DNA of 64,000 nt, from assembly GCA_011390165.1 (NCBI GenBank), contig JAABSV010000007.1, forward strand, positions 42,919 to 106,918. Direction: 5' to 3'. The DNA comes from Desulfobulbaceae bacterium (GTDB taxonomy: Bacteria; Desulfobacterota; Desulfobulbia; Desulfobulbales; Desulfocapsaceae). A program made the position numbers and the translations under genes. The notes beneath the pieces were generated by a model that ran no database searches, had not been told where the DNA came from, and saw only the letters and a list, made by a program, of their open reading frames with translations. Positions within the stretch are counted from its first letter, which is position 1. Each line of letters begins with the position of its first letter. This document shows positions 1 through 8,615 of this stretch, piece after piece.

Positions 1-996
1 TGGCAACGCTGCACCTTTTGCAACCTCAATCTCCAGTGGCGCGGGTATCGCTGCAAACAGTCGGCGAGAATGCTCGCCGAGGTGCGGGAGTTGTCCGCCA
101 CAAACGACGCACTTCATTTCGCCTTTACCGACAACGTCCTGCCGGCGCCGGCAATGGATGAATTTTTTCGGGCCATGGCGGCAGCGCCAACCGATATGAC
201 ATTTTTTGGCGAACTGCGGGCGACGACCTCTCTTGAGCGACTGACCGGATATCGGAACGGCGGGCTGCGCACGGTCCAGGTTGGCGTCGAATCGCTGTCA
301 ACATCGCTGCTCAGTCGCATGGGCAAGGGCACCACCGCCATGGACAACCTGGCAATGATGAAAAACTGCCTCGCTGCCGGCGTGGTGCTGATGGGCAATC
401 TCATTACCGAATTCCCGGGAACGACTCCGGCGGAAATCTCTGAAACCATGGATGCTCTTGACTACGCACTGCCCTTTGCACCACTCGATGCGGCATCTTT
501 TTTTCTCGGCTACGGTGCGCCCATCTATCTCCACCCCCGGCAGTATGGGATTACCGCCATCCTCGCCCGCCCACAGTACAGGGCACTCTTTCCCCAGCAC
601 TGCCTTGGTACGATGCTTATCTCCGCATACCGTGGCGACCGGCAACGGCAGAAAAAACTCTGGCAACCGGTGCGGCGAAAGATCACTGCCTGGCAAAAGT
701 TTCATCGCCAACGGCGCGGCCGGAAAGCGCTGCCGCTCAACTACCGGGACGGCGGCTCCTTTCTTGTCATCAACCAGGAACTGCCCGGGCAGCCCTCGCT
801 TCTCCACCGTTTACGCGGTGTATCGCGACAACTCTATCTCTATTGTGATCAGCCACAATCATTGGCGTCGATCGGCACAGCTTTCCCTCGGCTCAGTCCG
901 CAAGCCATTGGGCAATTTGTCGAACAGCTCTGCCGCAAACGGCTGATGTTTCGCGAAGCGAACCGGGTTCTGGCGCTTGCCGTGCGAGCATCCTGA
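1..996 (+). CDS. Partial radical SAM protein, RiPP-maturation C-methyltransferase-like
   Basis: The reading frame is already open at base 1, so the N-terminus (and any B12-binding domain) lies outside the window. The first residues include RCTFCN, which reads as the second and third cysteines of a radical SAM CxxxCxxC cluster site. An early ARMLAEVRELS stretch, then FFGELRAT, GVESLS and RMGKGTTAMDNL, matches the layout I know from the RiPP-maturation radical SAM C-methyltransferase family (rSAM_ocin_1 type). The last ~100 residues look like that family's C-terminal winged-helix-like tail. Such enzymes use S-adenosylmethionine and usually cobalamin to methylate a peptide precursor. No precursor-peptide gene is visible to the right, and the left side is cut off. 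It could instead be another B12-type radical SAM protein. Family placement is by eye. Confidence 0.65.
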   Translation, partial: WQRCTFCNLNLQWRGYRCKQSARMLAEVRELSATNDALHFAFTDNVLPAPAMDEFFRAMAAAPTDMTFFGELRATTSLERLTGYRNGGLRTVQVGVESLSTSLLSRMGKGTTAMDNLAMMKNCLAAGVVLMGNLITEFPGTTPAEISETMDALDYALPFAPLDAASFFLGYGAPIYLHPRQYGITAILARPQYRALFPQHCLGTMLISAYRGDRQRQKKLWQPVRRKITAWQKFHRQRRGRKALPLNYRDGGSFLVINQELPGQPSLLHRLRGVSRQLYLYCDQPQSLASIGTAFPRLSPQAIGQFVEQLCRKRLMFREANRVLALAVRAS

Positions 997-1093
997 ATGC
1001 TGTCGTGACAGTTGCCGAAGGCCTGTGCCTATCGCCCGGCTATTGATCTCACTGTGCTGATACTGCCGTTCAATTGCGACAGGGATCCAATAT

Positions 1094-1122
1094 TTGACAA
1101 CCCGTTCGCAATAGCGTACGCT
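1094..1122 (+). promoter_or_regulatory. Sigma70-like promoter of the yefM-yoeB pair
   Basis: A perfect TTGACA at 1094-1099 and TACGCT at 1117-1122 are separated by 17 nt. They lie just upstream of a GGAGG ribosome site (1131-1135) and the antitoxin ATG at 1143. YefM-type antitoxins normally repress such promoters. I see no clean palindrome over this one. Confidence 0.5.
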
Positions 1123-1142
1123 TTCTTCGTGGAGGCACATAT

Positions 1143-1385
1143 ATGAATATTCTTACCGTGACAGAAGCCAGAGCAAGACTGTATACCCTTATAGACGAAA
1201 CGGCAGCTTCTCATCAGCCCGTCATAATCACCGGCAAAAGAGGAAATGCCGTACTCGTCTCCGAGGAAGACTGGAATGCGATATCCGAAACACTCTACCT
1301 GCTTTCCGTACCGGGAATGCGGGAGTCAATCACTGAGGGAATGAAACAGGATGTATCGGAATGTTCACAGGAGCTCGATTGGTGA
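1143..1385 (+). CDS. yefM: YefM/Phd-family antitoxin
   Basis: This 80-residue protein has the usual Phd/YefM N-terminal DNA-binding fold signature (TVTEARARLYTLIDE, then PVIITGKRGNAVLVSEEDWNAI). It ends in an acidic tail expected to wrap the toxin. It should neutralise the YoeB-type toxin encoded immediately downstream and repress the shared promoter. The ATG follows GGAGG by 7 nt. Its TGA overlaps the toxin GTG start, which implies translational coupling and supports a real module. Length and motifs are typical of the family. Confidence 0.88.
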   Translation: MNILTVTEARARLYTLIDETAASHQPVIITGKRGNAVLVSEEDWNAISETLYLLSVPGMRESITEGMKQDVSECSQELDW

Positions 1386-1645
1386 ATTGGCACATCGTTT
1401 TCACAATACGAGCTCAGAAAGATGCAAAAAAGCTGGCAAACGCCGGATTGCAACCCAAAGGACAAAAGCTTCTTGAAATAATCCGAGAAAACCCTCTCCA
1501 AAAGCCGCCACCCTACGAAAAATTGATTGGTGATCTTATCGGAACATATTCCCGCAGAATAAATATACGGCACCGGCTCATTTACCAGGTTTTTCTACAA
1601 GAACGCATCATTAAAATACTTCGATTGTGGACACACTACGACTAG
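1382..1645 (+). CDS. yoeB: YoeB/Txe-family mRNA interferase toxin
   Basis: This is an 87-residue RelE-superfamily toxin, close to the usual 84-85 residues of YoeB. It would cleave mRNA on the ribosome when freed from YefM. Family marks are the AQKDAKKL helix, NPLQKPPPYEKL, the basic segment YSRRINIRHRLIYQV and the C-terminal LRLWTHYD, where YoeB carries its catalytic His-Tyr end. I chose the GTG at 1382, which overlaps the antitoxin stop and has AGGAG at 1369-1373. The in-frame ATG at 1361 lies upstream of that site and would overlap yefM more deeply. The gene appears intact. Confidence 0.87.
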   Translation: MNWHIVFTIRAQKDAKKLANAGLQPKGQKLLEIIRENPLQKPPPYEKLIGDLIGTYSRRINIRHRLIYQVFLQERIIKILRLWTHYD

Positions 1646-1736
1646 CCGGTATTGCACCTGTTTTTTAGAGGGATCTTCGTCTGTGAAGTATTTCCGCCTT
1701 CTCAGGAAACTATCTTAATCTCAGCAGGAGTCAAAA

Positions 1737-2735
1737 TTGAATGATGAAGTGAACATTGCTGCGCCGGCGAAGATTGTGAATAGCGTTGCCTATCGAAACG
1801 GCAAACGCATCGGTGAGGTGACGATCGAATCGATCAGCGAGGTGGTGAAGGAGCCGCATAGTTTTGTATGGGTCGGGCTGCACGATGCCGATCCATCGCT
1901 GCTGTTGAAGATTCAAAAGGAATTCGATCTGCACGAATTGTCGATCGAAGATGCGCGGAATGCACATCAACGGCCCAAGCTTGAAACCTACGGCCCATCG
2001 CTATTCATCGTCGTGAAAACGGCGGAAATATTTGAGGGGCGTGCAGAGTACGGCGAGACCCACTTCTTTGTCGGCAGTAATTTTCTGGTATCGGTACGAC
2101 ACGGGTGCACGCAGGGCTATGCGAAGGTGCGCGCACGCAGCGAGCAAATGCCGCAGATGCTGGCGAAGGGACCGGCGTATGGCCTGTATACGCTGTTCGA
2201 TTTCATCGTCGATAATTATCAGCCCGTGACAACACATTTCGAGCAGGAGTTCGAGCGTTTCGAAGCCGATATTTTCAAAAGCCAGTTCCACAGCGAGGCG
2301 CTCGAGGGTCTTTACCTGTTGAAAACGCAATTGCATGAGCTGCGCAATGCGGTGACACCGATCGGAGATATCGCGCTGCAACTGACGCGTTTGCATGCTG
2401 ATCTGATACCCAAAGAAATGAATCCGTATTTTCGCGATGTGCACGACCACGTCGCGCGTATTATCGCGACGCTCGACGGCCTACAAGAAATGCTGACCAC
2501 TGCGATGCAAGTGAATCTTGCACTGGTTGCGGTGAAACAAAATGAAGTGGTGAAAGCTCTCGCCGGGTGGGGGGCGGTGCTCGTCGTACCCACTGTCGTG
2601 TTCAGCCTCTACGGGATGAATTTTCAGGTGATGCCCGAACTGCAATGGTCCTTTGGTTACCCACTGGTGGTGGCGGGCACGGCGATTGGTTGTTTGCTGC
2701 TGTATACGAAGCTTAAACGCTCGGGCTGGCTCTGA
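1737..2735 (+). CDS. corA: CorA-family magnesium/cobalt transporter
   Basis: This 332-residue protein has the CorA layout: a large N-terminal cytoplasmic funnel domain rich in charged helices, then two C-terminal membrane helices. The first helix ends in the signature YGMNF (selectivity GMN motif), followed by a short loop (QVMPELQW) and a second helix (GYPLVVAGTAIGCLLLY). The positive tail KLKRSGWL is typical. It would carry Mg2+ (or Co2+/Ni2+) across the inner membrane. The start is a TTG, chosen because AGGAG lies 6 nt upstream at 1726-1730. Its base usage looks less GC-rich than the genes further right, and its best-known relatives are gammaproteobacterial, so acquisition by transfer is possible. 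That last point is inference. Confidence 0.88.
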   Translation: MNDEVNIAAPAKIVNSVAYRNGKRIGEVTIESISEVVKEPHSFVWVGLHDADPSLLLKIQKEFDLHELSIEDARNAHQRPKLETYGPSLFIVVKTAEIFEGRAEYGETHFFVGSNFLVSVRHGCTQGYAKVRARSEQMPQMLAKGPAYGLYTLFDFIVDNYQPVTTHFEQEFERFEADIFKSQFHSEALEGLYLLKTQLHELRNAVTPIGDIALQLTRLHADLIPKEMNPYFRDVHDHVARIIATLDGLQEMLTTAMQVNLALVAVKQNEVVKALAGWGAVLVVPTVVFSLYGMNFQVMPELQWSFGYPLVVAGTAIGCLLLYTKLKRSGWL

Positions 2736-3082
2736 GTTCATCTGACCCTGTGGGTTAAGCCGGGACTCCTTGCGTATTTCACGGACAACACGGGTTCGAC
2801 AGACCTTTGTTTCTTCCACTGTCTCTGACCTTCATGAGGTTGAGGTGCCGGTTACCCAAAAAATGAGGGCGAGGGGCCGGCCTCGCCCGTCGTGATGGGG
2901 CTATCCATGCACGACCTCGATTCCCCACCATAACCCAGACAGCAATTTGCAATAGCCATGGGTATGGGATAGCATTAGCGTTACGGACCAGATTTTTTCC
3001 CTGGAGAGGTCTCTATTACTAGAATTTTCGAATAAGGCTATTGCATCCCACCTCGAACCGATGAGAACCAAGGGAGTGTCTG
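2736..3082. other. Intergenic stretch with one strong hairpin
   Basis: I see no credible gene in these ~350 bases. The main structure is a perfect 8-bp inverted repeat (GGGCGAGG / CCTCGCCC, 2867-2888) around a GGCCGG loop. The right part should hold the promoter and leader of the sensor gene that starts at 3083, but no clear -35/-10 pair stands out. Confidence 0.4.
2857..2888 (-). terminator. Possible minus-strand intrinsic terminator hairpin
   Basis: The GC-rich 8-bp stem at 2867-2888 is flanked on the left by a run of six A (2858-2863), so on the minus strand the stem is followed by TCATTTTTT. That is the form of a rho-independent terminator. No minus-strand gene is visible close by to the right, so its purpose is unclear. 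It may be left over from a rearrangement. Confidence 0.35.
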
Positions 3083-4747
3083 GTGAAGCGACTTCCTGCA
3101 GCATATTCGCTTTTCTTTCTCCTCCTCTCCGTGTTGCTTGCTCCATGCAATGCCGCAGCGGCCGGTCAATCTCCCAGGAAGGTCCTCCTGCTCACCTCCT
3201 ACCACCAGGGCGACCGATGGAACGACAGTGTCGTCCAGGGCGTCCGCGAGGCTCTGGAAGCCCTTGACTCCGTCAGCCTGTCCATCGAGAACCTGGACAT
3301 GCGCCGGTACACAAATCAAGACCACAGCCGGATGACCAAGGAATACATCCGGGCCAAGTACCAGGACAGACCTCAGGATCTGGTCCTGGTCTCTGACGAT
3401 CCAGCCCTGAACTTCCTGCTTACTGTCCGGGAAGACCTTTTCCCCAATACTCCTGTGGTATTCTGCGGTATCAACAATTTCACCCCGAAGCGCATTCAGG
3501 GACAGCACAGCATCACCGGGATCAACGAGGCTCTGAGCCTGGAGGCCACTCTGGAACTGGCCCTGAAACTGTTCCCCAAAACCACCCGGATCATGGCCGT
3601 GGTCAGTGACACGGAGGCCAGCGGCCGCGCCAATTTGCAGGAGTACCGGGCCGCGGCCGCCCGGATGAAGGGCAGGGTTCAGTTCGACGAACTCCTGAAC
3701 ATTACTTATAAGGAAGCCCCGGACATACTGAACCGCCTGCCCAAAGACAGCCTGGTTCTGCGCCTGATCAATCTCCTCAAGCCGGAAGGCGGGTATGTGT
3801 CCATTCAGGACAGCATCCGGACACTTTCTGCCCATGCCCCGGTCCCGGTCTTCACTCTATGGTCTTTCGACCTGGGTGATGGTGCCCTGGGTGGGTACGT
3901 CTCCTCCGGCCAGGACCAGGGACGCACGGCGGGAAATCTGGCGATCCGCATCCTGGATGGTCAGGAAGCGGAGCAGATTCCCGTGATCATGGACAGTCCG
4001 AACGTGCCCATGTTCGACTACAGGGTTATGGAGCGCTTCGGGCTCAAGGATTCCGCCCTCCCCAAGGGGAGTGTCGTCCTCAACCAGCAGATATCGCTGT
4101 GGAAGGAGTACCGGCTTTGGCTCCTTGGCATCGCGCTGTTCTGTGGTTTGCAGACCTTCTTGATACTGACCCTGCTGACTCGGGGCAAAAGGCTGCATGC
4201 AGCCAATGCTGCTCTGGAGGAAAGCGAACATTTTACAAGATCCCTTTTAGAAACCATCCCCATTCCCGTCTTCTACAAGGGGAGAGACGGACTCTATCAA
4301 GGCTTCAACAAGGCCTTTCTCAACTTTTATGGGAAGAGCAGGGATGGGTTGATCGGCAAGTCCGTCTTTGACATCACCGCACCCGACATGGCGGATGCCC
4401 ATCATGTTCACGACATGGAATTGATCGAAAACCCAGGAACCAAAATCTACCCTTACAAGGTCAAAACTTCTCAGGGCGACTTGCGAGACGTCATTTTCCA
4501 TAAAGCCTCACTCACCGATGAGCACGGTTCTGTGACCGGTCTCATCGGCGCAATTCTGGATGTAACGGAACTGAAGCTTATGGAGAGGCGAAACCAGGTC
4601 CTGGCGGATATTATCAAGCGCAGCAAGGACTTCATTGGCGTCGCCGATATCAGGAAGAAGGCGTTCTTCGTCAATCCGGCCGGACAGGCTTTGCTGGGAC
4701 TGGATGACGATGACGCGGTTGCCAAGACCAAGATCATGTGGCCGTAG
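3083..4747 (+). pseudogene. Truncated ABC-substrate-binding/PAS sensor protein
   Basis: The surviving 554 residues have, in order, a signal-anchor peptide (residues 1-27), a periplasmic ABC_sub_bind-type domain (about 30-325, beginning KVLLLTSYHQGDRWND), one membrane helix (about 343-365), a complete PAS domain (about 378-500) and the first ~40 residues of a second PAS. The frame then stops abruptly at MWP in mid-domain. Intact relatives continue into a histidine kinase or GGDEF output. None follows here, so the protein can sense but has no visible output. The GTG start has AGGGAG at 3071-3076. The next kinase at 5259 has its own N-terminus and is not the missing half. Truncation by frameshift or deletion is the simplest reading. 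A stand-alone sensor is possible but less likely. Confidence 0.65.
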
Positions 4748-4976
4748 CCCAATATCAACCATTTTTCCTGCTATTCTCACCATAGACCAGGCGGCGACAG
4801 AGGAAACAGGGAGAATGCGCTCCTTCTCATCGATATCTAGGGCTCTTGCATAGCCGTTCAGCCTTACCAATATTTTCCGTGGAACATAAACCGTCTCCCC
4901 AGTTCATCCGCTTTTCGGGTTCTTGGATGGCCAAGCTTCTCTCTTGGATATCCCCGGTTAGACATGACCACTTTGA

Positions 4977-5192
4977 GGAACAAGGGACCAGCTTCTTGAT
5001 CTCGTTAACATTTGGCTCAATATCGCACGGGACAATCAGGACAGAGCCGACCGCTTCCAACAGGCCGCTGAAAAAACCCTTAAGTCCCTTCTCGCCGCGC
5101 CGCGAATTGGTACCTTGTGCCAAGCCGGACCGCCACAACTTGAAGGAATGCGTTTCTTCCCTGTCAGCAAGTTTCAAAACAACATTTTATGA
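4977..5192 (+). pseudogene. ParE-like toxin remnant
   Basis: An open stretch of ~71 codons without a start reads DLVNIWLNIARDNQDRADRF, then a helix, RIGTLCQ, and GMRFFPVSKFQNNI before a stop at 5190-5192. This matches the order of the ParE/RelE-type toxin fold: IAEDN-like helix, hairpin, then FPV-x-x-F-x-N strand. An ATG at 4964 is in another frame and an in-frame stop sits at 4974, so the 5' end is frameshifted. The C-terminal strands are lost or out of frame. No partner antitoxin is recognisable upstream. It fills most of the gap between the broken sensor and the next kinase. I see nothing else in 4748-5258. Confidence 0.55.
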
Positions 5193-5258
5193 GGAAATCC
5201 TGTCATCGATGGTTGCCAGGAAAAATTTTACTTTGACCTTTCCCTTCAGAAGATAGTC

Positions 5259-8200
5259 ATGACGGATGAAATGATAAAAATTGCCGGATCACTTTCCAAC
5301 GCGCTTCCAAATCCGCATTCTGCTCAAATCAGGGCGCGAGCAGAGCAAAAGATCAAAGACATTCCTTTGCCTGATCTGGACACCATGACGCATGAGGAAA
5401 TCCACCAACAGTTCCATGAATTGCGAGTAAAGCAGGCTGAGGCAGAAATACGAAACGAGCAGATGCGCATCCAACTTGAAGATATTGATGCGCAGGCAGC
5501 TTTATTCCGGATCGTTACCGAAAACATGCTGGACTTGGTCGCATTAACCGATATGGAAGGCTACTACCTTTTTGCAGGGCAATCACATGCAATTCTGGGA
5601 TACGAGCCCGCCTTTCTGACCGGAAAAAATGTGATGGATTTTGTGCACCCTGAAGACCTCCCGGGCATACAGAATGAATTTGCCGAATTCGTTGCTTCGG
5701 GTCTTCCTCGTAGAGTTGAATATCGATACAGGTGCATAGATGGTTCTTACATATGGCTTGAAACCCTTGGAAAATTTATTACAGACGAAAACTGTCTCCC
5801 GAAAAAAATCGTATTCAGTTCAAGAAATACCAGCGAGCGTAAGCAGGCGGAGGAGGAGCTGCGGAAGAGCTTGACACGTTACGATGAATTGGTCGCAAAT
5901 GTACCGGTTGGCGTCTATGTTTTCTGGATCCGAGCGAACGGGCATGTAGAATTTGAGTACGTCAGTAACCGGTGGTGCGAAATCCACCAGATCAAGCGCG
6001 AAGATGTTCTAGCCGATGCCGCGAAGGTGAACAATCTGGTACACCCGGATGATCGAGATACTTTTTTGCTGCGCAACCAAGAATCGTATCGCAAACGTAT
6101 CCCTTTTTCCTGGGAAGGGAGGTTTTTACTCGGTGACGGCAAGTGTCGTTGGCTGCATATTAAGTCCACTCCCTTTGTATTTGACAACGGCGACATCCGC
6201 TGGTTCGGGGTGACGTCTGACATTACCGAGCGGAAACTGGCGGAAGAGGCCCTGCGGGAGAATACTACCCGGGCCCGGAGACAGCGGGACGCGATTGCCA
6301 GAATCTTCCTTGACCCACTCTTTGTTTCCGGCCATCTGCTCAAGGCCTTCGACGCCCTCACAGAAGGGGCGGCTGGTGCGCTGCAGCTTAGCCAAGCGAG
6401 CATCTGGCTTTTTTCCGAAGATGGTCTGTGTCTGGAGTGTCTCGCACAGTTTGTCTGCCAAAAAGAAGAGCACCGCCGCAGTACGGTCGGCAACATTGTC
6501 GATGTAGCAGGCTACATCGAGGCGCTTCGAAGGAAAGGCCGCATTGTCGCTGAGGTGAAGGGAAATGACTGGCGGATCGCCAGTATTGTCGAGAGCAACG
6601 GCCCACCTCTGCAACCGTTTTACACCCTGATCGACACCGCCATCTTGTTAAAGGGACAGGTGATTGGTGCAGTGTCTCTTGTCCATGTCGGCGAGAAAAG
6701 GCTCTGGCATCCCGATGAGGAGGCGTTTGCCGCCACCATCGCCGCCATGGCGGCCCAGGCGATTGCCAACAGTGAGCGGAAACAGCTTCTCATCACTTTG
6801 AAAGACCGCGAAAAACAGTATCGCGAACTGTTTGACAATGCCCCAGTCGGAATTTTTCAGATTACCGAAGCGGGGAGATTTCTCACTGCCAATCCCGAAT
6901 ACGCCCGACTGGCGGGATATGCCGACCCCGCCCATCTCATGAGCAGGGTTACCGACATCGCGGCTCAGCTGTACGTCGACCCCAAAGAGCGCGAACGTTA
7001 TCAGGCCTATCTGCGCCGTCATGGCCAGGCAAAGAACTACCAGGTCGAATTGAAACGCTCAAATGGAGAACGATTCTGGGCGTCGATGAACACCCGGGTC
7101 AGGCACGATCCGCTCCACGGCGTAGTCTACGATGGTTTTCTCATAGACATCAACGAGTTCAAACGTTCCGAGGCTGAACGGGAAAAACTCCATGAACAGC
7201 TGAATCAAGCCCAGAAGTTGGAATCGGTCGGCCGCCTCGCGGGTGGTGTTGCCCACGATTTCAACAACATGCTCGGGGTAATTCTCGGCCATACCGAGAT
7301 GGCCCTTACCCAGACAGATCCCGCGAAGCCGCTGTATGCCAGTCTGGAGGCCGTTCACCAGGCCGGTCAACGCTCTGCCGCCCTGACCCAGCAGCTGCTC
7401 GCCTTTGCCCGCAAACAAACAGTAGCCCCCAAGGTCATTGATCTGAATGAGGCTTTGGAGGGGATGCTCAAGATGCTCCGCCGGTTGATCGGTGAGGATA
7501 TCGACCTGCTCTGGAAACCCGGCAGAAATCTTCCGCCAGTCAATATCGACCCCTCACAGATCGACCAGATCCTCGTCAACCTCTGTGTCAATGCCCGGGA
7601 CGCCATTGCCGGGCAAGGCAAAATCACCATAGCAACATATTCCAAAACCTTGGATGAGGCCCATTGCCCCGATGCGACCGGGGCTCTCCCCGGAGAATAC
7701 ATCCTGCTCCAGGTAAGCGACGATGGCTGCGGCATGGACCAGAAAACACTGAGCCATATCTTCGAACCCTTTTTTACCACCAAGGAACAGGGTAAAGGTA
7801 CCGGGCTTGGACTGGCATCGGTTTTTGGCATGGTCAAGCAGAACAACGGTTTCATCAACGTCAATAGTGAACCGGGCCAGGGAGCCGCATTTACGATCTA
7901 TCTACCTGCATATGCGGTAAAATCAGCCGCAACAGTGGAAAATACGCTGGAACAGCCGGCCGAACACGGCAACGAGACCATCCTCCTGGTGGAAGACGAG
8001 CCGGCAATCCTGAAGATGGCCACGATGATGCTGGAAATGCTTGGCTATACAGTGGTGGCCGCCACCTCCCCGGGCGAGGCCATCCGCCTGGCTCATGCAT
8101 ATCGAGGAAGATTAGACTTGGTGATGACCGACGTTGTGATGCCGGAAATGAATGGTCGGGAGTTGGCCGGACACCTCTTCTCCCACTGCCCGGACCTCAA

Positions 8201-8336
8201 GTGTCTGTTTATGTCCGGCCACACGGCTAATGTCATTGTTCACGATGGTGTGCTGGACGATGGCGTACACTTTATCCAGAAACCGTTTTCGATGAAAGAC
8301 GTGGGGACTAAGCTGCGCGAGGTACTGGAGGGCTGA
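5259..8336 (+). CDS. Soluble PAS/GAF hybrid sensor histidine kinase
   Basis: This 1025-residue protein has no membrane helix, so it probably works in the cytoplasm. By eye the order is: an N-terminal helical segment (about 40-80), PAS 1 (85-195), PAS 2 (205-325), GAF (340-505), PAS 3 (515-635), a HisKA dimerisation domain with the phosphoacceptor His at about 666 in AGGVAHDFNN, an HATPase with N-box NARDAI and G-boxes DDGCGMD and GKGTGLGL, and a receiver with Asp at about 958 (MTDVVMPEMNG). It would autophosphorylate on His and pass phosphate to its own receiver, then probably to a separate Hpt or response regulator not in the window. The ligand is unknown. The ribosome site before the ATG is weak. 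Confidence 0.9.
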   Translation: MTDEMIKIAGSLSNALPNPHSAQIRARAEQKIKDIPLPDLDTMTHEEIHQQFHELRVKQAEAEIRNEQMRIQLEDIDAQAALFRIVTENMLDLVALTDMEGYYLFAGQSHAILGYEPAFLTGKNVMDFVHPEDLPGIQNEFAEFVASGLPRRVEYRYRCIDGSYIWLETLGKFITDENCLPKKIVFSSRNTSERKQAEEELRKSLTRYDELVANVPVGVYVFWIRANGHVEFEYVSNRWCEIHQIKREDVLADAAKVNNLVHPDDRDTFLLRNQESYRKRIPFSWEGRFLLGDGKCRWLHIKSTPFVFDNGDIRWFGVTSDITERKLAEEALRENTTRARRQRDAIARIFLDPLFVSGHLLKAFDALTEGAAGALQLSQASIWLFSEDGLCLECLAQFVCQKEEHRRSTVGNIVDVAGYIEALRRKGRIVAEVKGNDWRIASIVESNGPPLQPFYTLIDTAILLKGQVIGAVSLVHVGEKRLWHPDEEAFAATIAAMAAQAIANSERKQLLITLKDREKQYRELFDNAPVGIFQITEAGRFLTANPEYARLAGYADPAHLMSRVTDIAAQLYVDPKERERYQAYLRRHGQAKNYQVELKRSNGERFWASMNTRVRHDPLHGVVYDGFLIDINEFKRSEAEREKLHEQLNQAQKLESVGRLAGGVAHDFNNMLGVILGHTEMALTQTDPAKPLYASLEAVHQAGQRSAALTQQLLAFARKQTVAPKVIDLNEALEGMLKMLRRLIGEDIDLLWKPGRNLPPVNIDPSQIDQILVNLCVNARDAIAGQGKITIATYSKTLDEAHCPDATGALPGEYILLQVSDDGCGMDQKTLSHIFEPFFTTKEQGKGTGLGLASVFGMVKQNNGFINVNSEPGQGAAFTIYLPAYAVKSAATVENTLEQPAEHGNETILLVEDEPAILKMATMMLEMLGYTVVAATSPGEAIRLAHAYRGRLDLVMTDVVMPEMNGRELAGHLFSHCPDLKCLFMSGHTANVIVHDGVLDDGVHFIQKPFSMKDVGTKLREVLEG

Positions 8337-8615
8337 TTGTAGATATTTACCGGAAACCACGGTTCCGGCAATTTTGCCGAGATGCCTTATCTCACGCGAT
8401 ACAAATGGGGAGCGAATTACACCCCTCTGGCCGCCTATGGCGGACAGATTTTCTCCGCACAGCGAAGAAAATTGACACCGGAGTTCGGCTGAGTTTGAAT
8501 TGCCACCGCCCAGATCCGCAAATCGACTTTGCCAGCTGGACGGAATCGACGACTTCGATCTGCAAAGGAAGAGAGATTGCTCGTAAGGGCCATCTGCTGG
8601 TAATTCACCTTGTCC

